A DNA stretch of 33,140 bases from Alistipes sp. (GTDB lineage: Bacteria > Bacteroidota > Bacteroidia > Bacteroidales > Rikenellaceae), in NCBI GenBank assembly GCA_017555105.1, contig JAFZHB010000006.1, forward strand, positions 1 to 33,140. Direction: 5' to 3'. The position numbers and the translations under genes are program-made. The notes below the pieces were generated by a model. That model made no database searches, was not told the DNA's origin, and saw nothing but the letters and a program-made list of their open reading frames with translations. The stretch's first letter is position 1. Every line of letters starts with the position of its first letter. Below, one piece after another: positions 24,136 to 32,686 of the stretch.

Positions 24136-25166
24136 GAGGCTTGTGGCGCATCGTCTGGTCTTTGTGGCTGGCAGGAGCCTTGATGGCCTGCCACCGTCGT
24201 CCGTTGGAGGACCCGAACGGTCCGACGGAGGTGCGCGTGCGCCTCAACACGGAGGGCATTCAGAATGTCACCGAGCACATCTACAACCCCGAGCTCAATC
24301 GTCCGAACATCAGTTCCGACATGATGCGTCTGATGCTCTACACCCCTTCGGGCAACGAGTTGCATGCGCAGCTCTTCCTCTCGGAGAAGAGGATCGAGGC
24401 GAATCAGGAGGTGCTGAGCCGCAGCTTCATCCTGGGCGAGGGCAGCTATCGCCTGCTGAGCTACAACTTCGACGCGGCGAATACGCTCATCAAGAACGAG
24501 CAGAACTACCACAACATCTACGCCTATACGGAAGAGATCGGCCAGCAGCTCTACCAGCGTGTCGGCAGCCGTGCCGCCGAGCTCGATAAGATCTACTACG
24601 AGCCCGACCACCTCTTCGTAGCGCGTCTGCCGGAGCTCGTGGTCGAGCCACACTCGGCCACGCAGGTGGTGGAGATGGAGGCCGAGAGCGTGGTGGAGAC
24701 CTACTACATTCAGATCCGCATCAAGGGCAGCGAGTACCTTGCCACGAAGGCAGCCGGCGTAGCGGTGCTCTCGGGTCTCTCGCAGGGAAACCGCATCGGT
24801 GCGAATGAGGCGTCGCAGAGAGATCAGGCAGCCATCTACTTCGAGATGACACGCAGCACCGACCAAAACATCGAGGAGGAGGAGAAAGAGGTGCTCTGCG
24901 CCCTGTTCAATACTTTCGGCCGCATTCCCAGCGCAGAGAGCGAGCTGCACATCACCCTCTCGGTGCTTGGCCGCGACGGAACGAAGCACGAGAAGGAGAT
25001 CGACATGGCGCCGATTTTCGCCTCGGAGGATGCGCGTGAGCGTCATTGGCTCTTGATCGACGAGGTGTGGGAGATCCCGCCTCCGGTGACCAACGACGAT
25101 GAGAGTGGTGGTTTCCGCCCCGAGGTTGACGATTGGGACGACATCGAAGAGGTAATTCCGATTTAA
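24132..25166 (+). CDS. DUF5119 lipoprotein of the fimbrial operon
   Basis: A 344-residue lipoprotein with lipobox LMAC (Cys20). It begins inside the stop of the previous gene (ATGA). The region after Cys, EVRVRLNTEGIQ, and the later YRLLSYNFDAANTLIKN match the DUF5119 pattern found in Bacteroidales fimbrial clusters. The C-terminal tail is strongly acidic (DDESGGFRPEVDDWDDIEE). Family members are usually taken as accessory or anchor subunits; there is no direct functional evidence in the sequence. An A-rich gap of 66 bases separates it from the major fimbrillin. Confidence 0.85.
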   Translation: MRGLWRIVWSLWLAGALMACHRRPLEDPNGPTEVRVRLNTEGIQNVTEHIYNPELNRPNISSDMMRLMLYTPSGNELHAQLFLSEKRIEANQEVLSRSFILGEGSYRLLSYNFDAANTLIKNEQNYHNIYAYTEEIGQQLYQRVGSRAAELDKIYYEPDHLFVARLPELVVEPHSATQVVEMEAESVVETYYIQIRIKGSEYLATKAAGVAVLSGLSQGNRIGANEASQRDQAAIYFEMTRSTDQNIEEEEKEVLCALFNTFGRIPSAESELHITLSVLGRDGTKHEKEIDMAPIFASEDARERHWLLIDEVWEIPPPVTNDDESGGFRPEVDDWDDIEEVIPI

Positions 25167-25176
25167 TATAGGTATA

Positions 25177-25212
25177 AATTCAAACAATTATCAATAAACA
25201 CAATTCAAACAA
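25177..25212 (+). repeat. Direct repeat in the A-rich leader of the first fimbrillin
   Basis: AATTCAAACAA occurs at 25177-25187 and 25202-25212, 25 bases apart. The leader is A-rich without a Shine-Dalgarno sequence, as in strongly translated Bacteroidetes genes. Confidence 0.5.
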
Positions 25213-25232
25213 CTAACAAACCTTTTTTCACC

Positions 25233-26345
25233 ATGAAAAAACTTATCGTATTGGCAGCCCTGGTGGGTGTAGCATTCACCAGCTGCGTAAAGAACGAGGA
25301 GGAGGGCAAGATCGATGCTAAGCAGCAGATCACCTTTGAGCCCGCAAAGTACAAGGCTGTGGATCGCGCCGGTGAGGTAGTCTTCCCGCAGCAGGAGAGC
25401 TTCGGTGCGTTCGCCTTCTACCGTACGACGGCCGTGGCAAGCGAGGACCACTCGATCTTTATGGACAATGTAAAGATCAGCTATGTAGCCGCAGCTACGC
25501 CCTACTGGGGTTCGGAGACGCTCTACTACTGGCCCACCTCGCAGGGTTCGCACCTCGACTTCATCAGCTACTACCCCTACAACCAGGACAAGACGGCTGC
25601 CGGCGTTCCGCAGATCTCCTCGTCGGATCAGCAGCAGACGATTCAGTATGTAAACTACACCGTAGCTGACAATACCGACCTGATGTACAGCGACAAGGCG
25701 CTGAACCAGACGCGCAACACGCTGAACTACAACTTCACGGGTGTGCCGACCCTCTTCCGCCACGCACTGGCCAAGTTGAGCTTCAAGGTGAAGGCTACGA
25801 TGATGAACAACGCGGCAACCTCGCCCGAGAGCGTAACGAACTGGGTGGTTACGATCAAGAGTATCACGCTGAACAACATCTACAACACCGGTTCGGTAAC
25901 GCTGAAGACGGTCAATGTACACGATCAGGGTGCTACCACCTCGCAGTGGACAAACCAGACCACGAGCGCACACAATGTATGGAACAACACCTCGGCTACG
26001 ACCACGAAGGCTTGGACCTACGACCAGGTGCTGACGACGACGGCTACGACCTACGGTCCGGAGGAGAATGCAGCAGAGAACTACTTCGTACTGCCGCAGG
26101 CATTTGTTGAGGCTGGTCAGAGCATTACGGTAGACTACTCGATCCAGACCACCGCTCCGGGCGGTCAGTCGGCTTCGACCGATTACAGCAAGACGGTGCA
26201 CTTCATCAACTACCCCGCCGTAGCAGCTTGGGAGATGGGTAAGAGCATCACCTACACGCTCCAGATCGATCCCGAGGGTGATGTGATCCACTTTGCACCC
26301 GCCATTGTTGACTGGGAGACGGGTAACGGTACGATCGACTTGTAA
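25233..26345 (+). CDS. Fimbrillin family lipoprotein, probable major subunit
   Basis: A 370-residue precursor with lipobox FTSC (Cys18). The mature N-terminus is polar (VKNEEEGKIDAKQQ), and the middle has the fimbrillin (Mfa-like 1) pattern, including YWGSETLYYWPTSQGSHLDF and a hydrophobic LTYTLQIDPEG-like strand near the end (SITYTLQIDPEGDVIHFAPA). In Mfa/FimA fimbriae, such precursors are exported as lipoproteins, cut by an Arg-specific protease and assembled by donor-strand exchange. An arginine (VDRAGEV) about 44 residues in is a candidate processing site. The A-rich leader and the hairpin downstream suggest this is the most abundant subunit of the operon. Confidence 0.85.
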   Translation: MKKLIVLAALVGVAFTSCVKNEEEGKIDAKQQITFEPAKYKAVDRAGEVVFPQQESFGAFAFYRTTAVASEDHSIFMDNVKISYVAAATPYWGSETLYYWPTSQGSHLDFISYYPYNQDKTAAGVPQISSSDQQQTIQYVNYTVADNTDLMYSDKALNQTRNTLNYNFTGVPTLFRHALAKLSFKVKATMMNNAATSPESVTNWVVTIKSITLNNIYNTGSVTLKTVNVHDQGATTSQWTNQTTSAHNVWNNTSATTTKAWTYDQVLTTTATTYGPEENAAENYFVLPQAFVEAGQSITVDYSIQTTAPGGQSASTDYSKTVHFINYPAVAAWEMGKSITYTLQIDPEGDVIHFAPAIVDWETGNGTIDL

Positions 26346-26365
26346 TCGATTGCCAACCATTTTGG

Positions 26366-26392
26366 GCAGGAGAGGGGTGATAGCCTCCCTGC
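26366..26392 (+). terminator. Hairpin between the two fimbrillin genes
   Basis: GCAGG-A-GAGG pairs with CCTCCCTGC in a 9-bp stem with one bulged A and an 8-base loop. There is no T run, so it may attenuate transcription or stabilise the upstream mRNA rather than terminate. Confidence 0.5.
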
Positions 26393-26401
26393 TCGCACAG
26401 A

Positions 26402-26425
26402 GAATTCAAGATTTAGAATTCAAAA
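26402..26425 (+). repeat. Copy B of the shared leader element
   Basis: This contains two copies of GAATTCAA 14 bases apart. It matches the element at 10515-10538 in 22 of 24 positions and lies 20 bases before the start codon at 26445. Confidence 0.6.
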
Positions 26426-26444
26426 ATTTACCATTCACAACCAC

Positions 26445-27503
26445 ATGTTGAAGAAGAGCTACATAGCCATGCTGTTGCTGGCAGGCTTGGTGAGCTGCTC
26501 CCAACCCAAGGAGCAAGGTCCCGCCCTGCCCGATGAGCCGCAGAGCACGGAGATCACCTTCGGGGAGTTGTCCACCTCCGACGGGCGTGCTGCGTTGGTC
26601 GAGTCGGCCGGCGGTGCGCTCTTCCGCAGCCAGCCCTTCTCGGTCTATGGTGAGTGGATCGACACCTCGAAGGGCGGGGCTCGCACCGAGGTATTCCACG
26701 ACCAGCATGTCACCTATACCCAATATGGGGCTTCCCCCTCGGGCTGGAACTACGCCCCGACCCAGTCGTGGCGCAGCGGCGGCGAGTATGACTTCCGCGC
26801 CTACTGGCCCGCCACGGTGACGACTATGGGTACTACCACGGCACGCAACCTGGCACTCGAGTACAGCATCCTCTCGAACGACGAGGATCTGATGGTGGCC
26901 TATACCCACTGTCCCTCGGGCAACAACGGCCAACCCGTAGCACTGCGCTTCCGCCACACGCTGGCGGCCGTAGCCGTGAAATTCCGCACCGAAAGTGCCG
27001 AGCAGAGCTACCGCATCAAGAACTTCTTCTTCACGGGTCTGCACTACATCGGTGCATTGGGTTACTACGACACCGACGCCTCGATCGACCTGACCGATCG
27101 CTGGCTCTTTGCCGACGGATCGCGCGGCACGGTCAACACACAGAACATGCTCCTCTCTCAGCGTCAGCGCGAGTGGTCGGACGCCACAGGTCGAGCGCTG
27201 AGCACCTCGGCCGACGACTATCCGGAGGAGTTCGCCCTCTTCCCGCCGCAGTCACTCACCGTGACGGGCACAACCCCCAAGCCCTCGCTCACCTTCACGG
27301 TGGAGATCGACGGCGAGACAACCGACACGGTGACAACCACCGTAACGCTCCCCACAACCGACTTGTCGGGCAAGGAGATGGTGTGGCGTGCGGGAAAGAA
27401 GTACATCTACATCGTGACGGTGGTGGCCAACCACTTCGAGATCGAGGTCAAGACCTGCGATTGGGATGAGGTAAACGGCGTGACGGGCGATATACACATT
27501 TAG
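26445..27503 (+). CDS. Second fimbrillin family lipoprotein
   Basis: A 352-residue precursor with lipobox LVSC (Cys18). EITFGELSTSDGRAALVES and YDFRAYWPA resemble fimbrillins and Mfa-like 1 subunits, and it ends in FEIEVKTCDWDEVNGVTGDI, typical of the family's last strand. It is probably a minor or accessory shaft subunit. It is separated from the major fimbrillin by a hairpin and from the next gene by only 5 bases. A copy of the leader element at 26402-26425 precedes it. Confidence 0.85.
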   Translation: MLKKSYIAMLLLAGLVSCSQPKEQGPALPDEPQSTEITFGELSTSDGRAALVESAGGALFRSQPFSVYGEWIDTSKGGARTEVFHDQHVTYTQYGASPSGWNYAPTQSWRSGGEYDFRAYWPATVTTMGTTTARNLALEYSILSNDEDLMVAYTHCPSGNNGQPVALRFRHTLAAVAVKFRTESAEQSYRIKNFFFTGLHYIGALGYYDTDASIDLTDRWLFADGSRGTVNTQNMLLSQRQREWSDATGRALSTSADDYPEEFALFPPQSLTVTGTTPKPSLTFTVEIDGETTDTVTTTVTLPTTDLSGKEMVWRAGKKYIYIVTVVANHFEIEVKTCDWDEVNGVTGDIHI

Positions 27504-27508
27504 AAACC

Positions 27509-28957
27509 ATGAAGAGAGCTTTGCTGAAATACCTGTTGTTGTTGCCGATCTGGCTCCTGCTTTTCGCCTGCGAGAAGCCCGAGGCGGCGTATCCCGAGGG
27601 TGCGGGTTCGCTGCGCGTGGCGGTGCAGTTGGAGGGCTTTTCCCGCGCCGAGAGCCCGGGTGACGGCTCGATCTACGACGGTGGCGGCATGGAGGACCTG
27701 ACCCTCGTGGTGGTCAACCAGAACAGCAAGGTGGAGGCGATCCAACACCTGTCGGCGCTCTCGGGTGGCGACCAGCTTGTCAAGGAGGTACGCTTCGAGC
27801 ACCTCAACTTCGGCAACCACACCATCTACGCCTACGCTAACACCGAGCGCAGCTACCTGAGCGAAGCGAAGACACTGCTCGCCTCGTTGGAGGTGGGCGA
27901 CAGCTTTGGTGCGACACAGCGCGATGCGCTCTTCACGACCCGCACCGGCACGGCTGCCCCCACCACCTCGACCACACAGCCCTTGTTGCTGACTGCCTCA
28001 CAGGAGGTGACGATCGATATCGGCACGACCACCTCGAGCCTTGTCCTGGTGCGTCCGATCGTGCGCTTCGAGGTGATCATGCACAACCACGCCGCCGTGC
28101 CCGTCACCGTAACGGGTGTCACGCCGAGCGCCTTCAACCCCTCGACGGGTTACCTGCTACCACACGGAGGCGCGATCCCCTCGTCGGTCAGCTACCGCAA
28201 CCTGCCCACCTACGCCAGCTATACGGGAGGCACGAATCGTGTCATCGAAGCCAACTCGGAGGGCACGATCTACCGCACGGAGCTCTTTGAGAACCGCGCT
28301 TCGAGTTATACGCTCGACCTCGATCTGGCCATCACGACCACGGTAAAAAACCTGGTGACGCAGAATGTAACGACCATGTCCGCAAACACGGCCTACCTGC
28401 TGCGTAACCGTTTGACCAATCGCTATCTGGTTGACAACAACGGCTCGATGGCTGTTGTCTCGTCGATCAGCGATGCAATCTCGCTCGAGCATGCGCAGTG
28501 GAAGTTTAGCAGCACCTCGAGCGGCCACCTGATCAATGTTGCCACCGGTAACCGCTACTACCGCGATACGAGCGCGGCGAACTCGGGCAGCAACCTCTCC
28601 TTCTCAAAGCAGAACAACAGCACCTACTACCGCATCTCCTACTCGAGTGGCGGCACCCGCTACCTGCGCGACAACAATGGCTCGGTCACCTTCGCCAACA
28701 CGAACGATAACGCGCGCGATTGGCAGTTGCAGACCGCGTCACAAAGCACCTCGACCGAGACCATTACCCACTCGGCCGACGGGGTGCAGCTCTATGTAGT
28801 AGACCCCGTGACGGCAGCCGTGACACCGATGCGCGAGCAGTTGCGCAACCAGCATGTGAAGGTGGTGATCAATACCTACTATAACGAACAGCTCGGTTCG
28901 TTCCGCTTCGAGGCGACGCCTTGGACCGAGAAGAACGAAGAGGTGAACTTTAACTAA
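27509..28957 (+). CDS. FimB/Mfa2-like fimbrial lipoprotein with inserted beta-trefoil-like module
   Basis: A 482-residue lipoprotein with lipobox LFAC (Cys21). LRVAVQLEGF and FGNHTIYAYAN near residues 35 and 101 match the anchor-type FimB/Mfa2 fold. The second half has an insertion (about 293-410) with three similar units: AYLLRNRLTNRYLV ending in AQWKF, HLINVATGNRYYRD ending in TYYRISY, and TRYLRDNNGSVTF ending in DWQLQ. This resembles a ricin-B-type trefoil, which usually binds sugar. After it the frame returns to a FimB-like C-terminus (DVKVVINTYYNEQL-like VKVVINTYYNEQLGSFRF). The stop codon overlaps the next start by one base (TAATG). Confidence 0.75.
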   Translation: MKRALLKYLLLLPIWLLLFACEKPEAAYPEGAGSLRVAVQLEGFSRAESPGDGSIYDGGGMEDLTLVVVNQNSKVEAIQHLSALSGGDQLVKEVRFEHLNFGNHTIYAYANTERSYLSEAKTLLASLEVGDSFGATQRDALFTTRTGTAAPTTSTTQPLLLTASQEVTIDIGTTTSSLVLVRPIVRFEVIMHNHAAVPVTVTGVTPSAFNPSTGYLLPHGGAIPSSVSYRNLPTYASYTGGTNRVIEANSEGTIYRTELFENRASSYTLDLDLAITTTVKNLVTQNVTTMSANTAYLLRNRLTNRYLVDNNGSMAVVSSISDAISLEHAQWKFSSTSSGHLINVATGNRYYRDTSAANSGSNLSFSKQNNSTYYRISYSSGGTRYLRDNNGSVTFANTNDNARDWQLQTASQSTSTETITHSADGVQLYVVDPVTAAVTPMREQLRNQHVKVVINTYYNEQLGSFRFEATPWTEKNEEVNFN

Positions 28958-31900
28958 TGAAGATGATGCTACGACGCCTATATATACTGCTTCTGGGGGC
29001 ACTGCTCTGGGTGGGTTGTACGCCTGATGCCGCCCTCGATCCGGATCAGGTACCCGAAGGTACGCCGATCGAGATGGTGATGCGCTTTGGTGCGCCGGCC
29101 GGGAGCAATGTGGTGATTTCGCGCCAGACGATGCCCGAGCTCTCGGACGAGTCGAAGGTGTGGAACCTCTACATCTTCCTCTTCGACAGCGAAGGCAATA
29201 AGATCTATGGCCGCTACTTCGACGGTGCAGAGGCGTTGGCTTCGGAGGCAGCCGTAACGAGTGCCACCTCCGACGCCTGGTATGTCACCGTGCCCGAAGG
29301 CGACGAGCAGAGTTGTGGCGGCGTGATCAAGATCAAGACCATCGCCAAGTCCGACTGTAAGATCTTCGCCATCGCGAACATCGATAACCAGATGTACAGC
29401 TTCTCGCCCGAGACCTTCCAGCTCATTCAGCACCAAGACGACCTGCTGAATCTGGTCGTGAAGCTCAACCAGCAGTTCATCGAGCGCAGCGGCTTCTTCC
29501 CGATGACCGGCGAGCTCTCACCCGTGAATACGGCCTCGCTCTCAGGCACGCTGCAACTCAAGCGCCTCGATGCAAAGGTGCGCTTCTGGGTACGCAGTGG
29601 CAGCAACGACATCAAGTCGCTCTCGATCGAGAAGTGGCAGGTCATCAACGCCTCGGCCGACACCTACCTCATGAGCCGCGATGTGCGCCAGAAGTATGGC
29701 GTCACGACGGCCGATTCGGGCATCGACTACTTCGACTCGCCGACGAAAAACATCGAGGTGGAGGAGGTCTATGCGGGCGGTTCGACCACTACGACCGACG
29801 ACGACAAGACGCGCTACGGATTCTCGTTCTACCTGCTGGACAACGCCCTCACGCCCAAGAAAACACCAGGCTCGTATGCCGATCGCGAGCGCCAGGTGAA
29901 GCTCGACGACGGTAAAAATGGCGAGTGGGAGTATGCAAACGATCACTCGACCTATGTGGTGCTGACAGCCCACATCGAGATGGATACGAACTACTCCTCC
30001 GACGACATCTACGCCGAGGGTGCTACGCTGAACGCCACGGTGAAGTACATCATCCACCTGGGAGACTTCACCAACAGCGACCCTGCCAACTTCTCCACTG
30101 AGCGCAACACCTCCTACACCTACACGGTGAATATCAACGGTGTGAACGACATCCGCGTCGAGGTAGAGAGCTCGAACGACGAGGAGGAGGGTGTGACGGA
30201 GAACTCACCCGGCGCAAGTGGTGAGGTAACGATCGCCCTACAGGAGATCTACCACTGCGACTCCCACTACACCTCGCATGTGATGAGCTTCAACCAGAAG
30301 TACATCAAGCCCGAGAAGATCACCTGGTATGTGCGCACCCCCTTCAGCGAGGGTAAGCCGGTGCAGGTGAACGGTACGGACATGACCACGGGTCTCGATT
30401 TCCGCTGGGTGGAGTTCCGCCTCAACGAGCGTTGGAACAACATCTATTCCAACAACCGTGAGCTCTACAAGCCCCACAGCCTGCGCCGCGATGCCAATGG
30501 CAACGCCTACGCCTCAGCCGATGGCAAGACGATGTATGTAGACGAGCTGGTACGCTACCTGCGCGAGCAGAAGTATGCCTACGACGCCGGTGAGCGCAAC
30601 GACTTCGACGACAACGGCGAGATCAAGCTGACGGCCTTCGTCAACGAGTTCTACTACGACGAGCACCCGATCACGGGCGCAAAGGATCGCTCGCTGTGGA
30701 AGCAGGTGGTCAACCAAGACCAGATGCGTCTGCTGCACATCCTCTCCGACGCCCACTCAAGCGCCGACGGCGAGAGCACGGTGGTCGGCTCCTCCTACAC
30801 GATCCAGCAGCAGTCGATCCAGTCGGTCTACAACGCCCAGGCCGAGGGTCTGAACACCGCCTGGGGCATGGAGCATGTCGACGAGTACCCCTCGCTGACC
30901 TACAACTCGGTCGGCACGGGCACGAGCGAGCAGCGCGGTAATACGGAGGTCTACAACGGCCGTATCAACACACTCCGCGAGTGGGGTTTGATCGGCGCAT
31001 CGAACACCGTCTTCAAGAACACGGTGCGCTGGGACGAGTACCTAAACCTGACCTCACAGAACGATGCAACAATGCTGCACACCGGCACGACCCACCCCAA
31101 CGGACGCAACTACAACTACCTACGTTACTCGTGCATGGCACGCAACCGCGACAACAACGGCAACGGCGTGATCGACCCGAGTGAGGTGCGCTGGTACCTC
31201 GCCTCAATTCGTCAGCTGGTGGGCATCTGGATGGGTGCTGACGGCGTGGATAACACGGCGCGTCTCTACCAGCGTAATGCGCAGGAGAAGGCAAGCAGCG
31301 ACGAGGTCAAGTGGCGTCAGCATGTGGTCTCGAGCACGACAGGATCGAACAGCAACAACCCCACGATCGTATGGGCCGAGGAGGGCTCCTCGACGGGTGA
31401 TTTGTCGGGATCTACGCAGTGGGGACGCCAAACGGCCTGGTCGGTGCGCTGCGTGCGCAACCTGGGCATGGACGACACGGATGGAGCTACGCTGACCGAT
31501 ATGCCGCAGGACTATGTGCAGGTGAACAAAGCAGGTGACGGTGGCACAGATGCCAAACCGGTCTTCAACCTCGAATTTTTGAACGAGAAATCGATCCGTT
31601 ACCTCTCGGGCATAGACTTGGTCTACTCGGATGAGTTATCGCCGCAAAACCGCCTCTATTGGAAGTTTGAGGCCACCTCAATCGATTCGCCCTCCTATAA
31701 CGCGATCCTCTTCGCCGATATGCAGGCCGAGCTCGATCGCTCGCTGGGTACAAACCGCTTCTGCCCCGAGGGCTACCGCCTGCCCAACCAGCGCGAGCTG
31801 GCATTGATGCACCTCTATTGCGCCTCGTCGTTCTGGTCGGGTGTGTCGCAGGCCTATTCGCGCACCTACTATTCGTATGGTGCGGCCGGCAGCAACCCCA

Positions 31901-32034
31901 AATCGACCGAGAGTGCCAAGCATGGCTGGGCGCGCGACTCCTACAATATCTATATGGAGAATAGTTCGACCAACTCGGATCAGGCCTCCAGAGCAACTCG
32001 CTGCGTGCGCGATGTGGCCGTTAGCGGCAAGTAG
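28957..32034 (+). CDS. Large DUF4906-type fimbrial tip lipoprotein
   Basis: A 1025-residue lipoprotein with lipobox WVGC (Cys21). The N-terminal part has a FimB/Mfa-like pattern with VWNLYIFLFDSEGNKIY and KLNQQFIERSGFFPMTGELS, as in DUF4906 proteins. A middle region includes an EF-hand-like loop at D732-E743 (DNNGNGVIDPSE), which fits the calcium-binding consensus. WSVRCVRNLG and the C-terminal FCPEGYRLPNQREL ending in RATRCVRDV (about 936-1018) resemble the C-terminal lectin-like domain seen in several Bacteroidetes surface proteins. As last and largest gene of the operon, it is probably the adhesive tip. A terminator hairpin follows. Confidence 0.8.
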   Translation: MKMMLRRLYILLLGALLWVGCTPDAALDPDQVPEGTPIEMVMRFGAPAGSNVVISRQTMPELSDESKVWNLYIFLFDSEGNKIYGRYFDGAEALASEAAVTSATSDAWYVTVPEGDEQSCGGVIKIKTIAKSDCKIFAIANIDNQMYSFSPETFQLIQHQDDLLNLVVKLNQQFIERSGFFPMTGELSPVNTASLSGTLQLKRLDAKVRFWVRSGSNDIKSLSIEKWQVINASADTYLMSRDVRQKYGVTTADSGIDYFDSPTKNIEVEEVYAGGSTTTTDDDKTRYGFSFYLLDNALTPKKTPGSYADRERQVKLDDGKNGEWEYANDHSTYVVLTAHIEMDTNYSSDDIYAEGATLNATVKYIIHLGDFTNSDPANFSTERNTSYTYTVNINGVNDIRVEVESSNDEEEGVTENSPGASGEVTIALQEIYHCDSHYTSHVMSFNQKYIKPEKITWYVRTPFSEGKPVQVNGTDMTTGLDFRWVEFRLNERWNNIYSNNRELYKPHSLRRDANGNAYASADGKTMYVDELVRYLREQKYAYDAGERNDFDDNGEIKLTAFVNEFYYDEHPITGAKDRSLWKQVVNQDQMRLLHILSDAHSSADGESTVVGSSYTIQQQSIQSVYNAQAEGLNTAWGMEHVDEYPSLTYNSVGTGTSEQRGNTEVYNGRINTLREWGLIGASNTVFKNTVRWDEYLNLTSQNDATMLHTGTTHPNGRNYNYLRYSCMARNRDNNGNGVIDPSEVRWYLASIRQLVGIWMGADGVDNTARLYQRNAQEKASSDEVKWRQHVVSSTTGSNSNNPTIVWAEEGSSTGDLSGSTQWGRQTAWSVRCVRNLGMDDTDGATLTDMPQDYVQVNKAGDGGTDAKPVFNLEFLNEKSIRYLSGIDLVYSDELSPQNRLYWKFEATSIDSPSYNAILFADMQAELDRSLGTNRFCPEGYRLPNQRELALMHLYCASSFWSGVSQAYSRTYYSYGAAGSNPKSTESAKHGWARDSYNIYMENSSTNSDQASRATRCVRDVAVSGK

Positions 32035-32079
32035 TGAGCTGCCCCGTGACAACAAAAGCAAAGAGAGAACATCCGAAAG

Positions 32080-32105
32080 GGGAGAGTTTTTTCTAAAACT
32101 CTCCC
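32080..32105 (+). terminator. Terminator-like hairpin at the end of the fimbrial operon
   Basis: GGGAGAGTTTT and AAAACTCTCCC form an 11-bp stem with a TTCT loop, 45 bases after the stop of the last gene. There is no strong T run beyond, but the hairpin itself is clear. Confidence 0.75.
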
Positions 32106-32148
32106 TAAATTGTATCTTGTATTAAATTTAGGGGCTTTTGTGAAATAT

Positions 32149-32208
32149 CAATCTACACTTGTAGCTTCAAAAAACGCCCCAACTTATTGGTAACCAATTG
32201 GTAGATTG
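32149..32208. repeat. Nested inverted repeats beyond the fimbrial operon
   Basis: CAATCTAC (32149-32156) and GTAGATTG (32201-32208) form an outer inverted repeat. Within it are CTACACTTGTAG and ATTGGTAACCAAT-type palindromes. This could be a protein-binding or recombination site; function unknown. Confidence 0.35.
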
Positions 32209-32374
32209 AAATTTTGTTACACATCCGATATTTTAACTTAATCTATTATAATTTTTCGCAAAACCACATTCCCAAAGAGCCAACTCTTGTCAGAGTGATA
32301 CGACAAATAAAAAGACCGCTCGATATTTACACACCTTCAACTTCCCCAAAACAGCCCGAATGGGTATGTGACAC

Positions 32375-32405
32375 AAAAAACGCCGTATTTCGACGAAATA
32401 CAGCG
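32375..32405 (-). terminator. Second of two tandem minus-strand terminators
   Basis: On the minus strand, CGCTGTATTTCG and CGAAATACGGCG pair (one mismatch), followed by six T. It lies downstream of another terminator in the same direction. Confidence 0.75.
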
Positions 32406-32412
32406 CAAAACG

Positions 32413-32435
32413 AAAAAATAGAGGTTTAAACCTCT
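32413..32435 (-). terminator. First of two tandem minus-strand terminators
   Basis: A 16-base perfect palindrome, AGAGGTTTAAACCTCT (32420-32435), is followed on the minus strand by A and six T. It begins nine bases after the tRNA-like 3' end, as in an intact tRNA gene. Confidence 0.8.
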
Positions 32436-32443
32436 CTTCTTCG

Positions 32444-32458
32444 TGGTGCCACCAGGAA
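32444..32458 (-). other. Probable tRNA 3'-end remnant, candidate attachment site
   Basis: The minus strand reads TTCCTGGTGGCACCA. It parses as the end of a tRNA: T-stem 3' strand CCTGG, acceptor strand TGGCACC and discriminator A. The sequence upstream of it does not form a T-loop or the rest of a tRNA, so only the 3' end is present. Tandem terminators follow immediately. This is the pattern left where an integrative element inserts into a tRNA 3' end and displaces the original tail. The tRNA species cannot be told. Confidence 0.5.
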
Positions 32459-32507
32459 ATGAGTTTCTTTTCTAAATGGCTCTATATCTTCGCATTAAAG
32501 AAATGCT

Positions 32508-32552
32508 TCAAACATAATCTCCCGCTATTGCTCCACCTAATTTCTGCACCAT
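32508..32552 (-). CDS. Possible 14-codon leader peptide
   Basis: A minus-strand ORF, MVQKLGGAIAGDYV, starts about 33 bases after the predicted transcript start of the promoter at 32591-32624. The start codon lies in a small hairpin (CTGCA, 6-base loop, TGCAG, 32544-32559). Too short to be confident that it is translated. Confidence 0.2.
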   Translation of the reverse strand: MVQKLGGAIAGDYV

Positions 32553-32590
32553 TTTGCAGTGTCTCGCAGAGTCGAGTTCCTACTTTGATA

Positions 32591-32624
32591 CAAAGGTAGT
32601 GCTTTATTTTGAAATAAAAGCAAA
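32591..32624 (-). promoter_or_regulatory. Candidate minus-strand promoter right of the tRNA remnant
   Basis: TACCTTTG (32598-32591) matches TAnnTTTG, with TTTG (32624-32621) 22 bases upstream, slightly longer than usual. It would transcribe leftward toward the tRNA remnant, where only a 14-codon ORF is found. Confidence 0.4.
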
Positions 32625-32686
32625 TACACTGATATTTTGCTCCACCTTAGTTCGAAATCCCTATTTTGAAAAAATACACCTATTTT

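Larger units (their letters stand above)
32210..32686. other. AT-rich stretch without a protein gene
   Basis: I see no convincing protein gene. The plus-strand frames at 32214-32429 and 32554-32745 lack signal or domain features. The stretch contains two tandem minus-strand terminators, the tRNA-like remnant and a minus-strand promoter, listed separately. Confidence 0.5.

Noticed and set aside
32444-32530. A complete tRNA gene on the minus strand
   Set aside because: Only the last 15 bases fit; there is no T-loop, anticodon arm or matching 5' acceptor strand.
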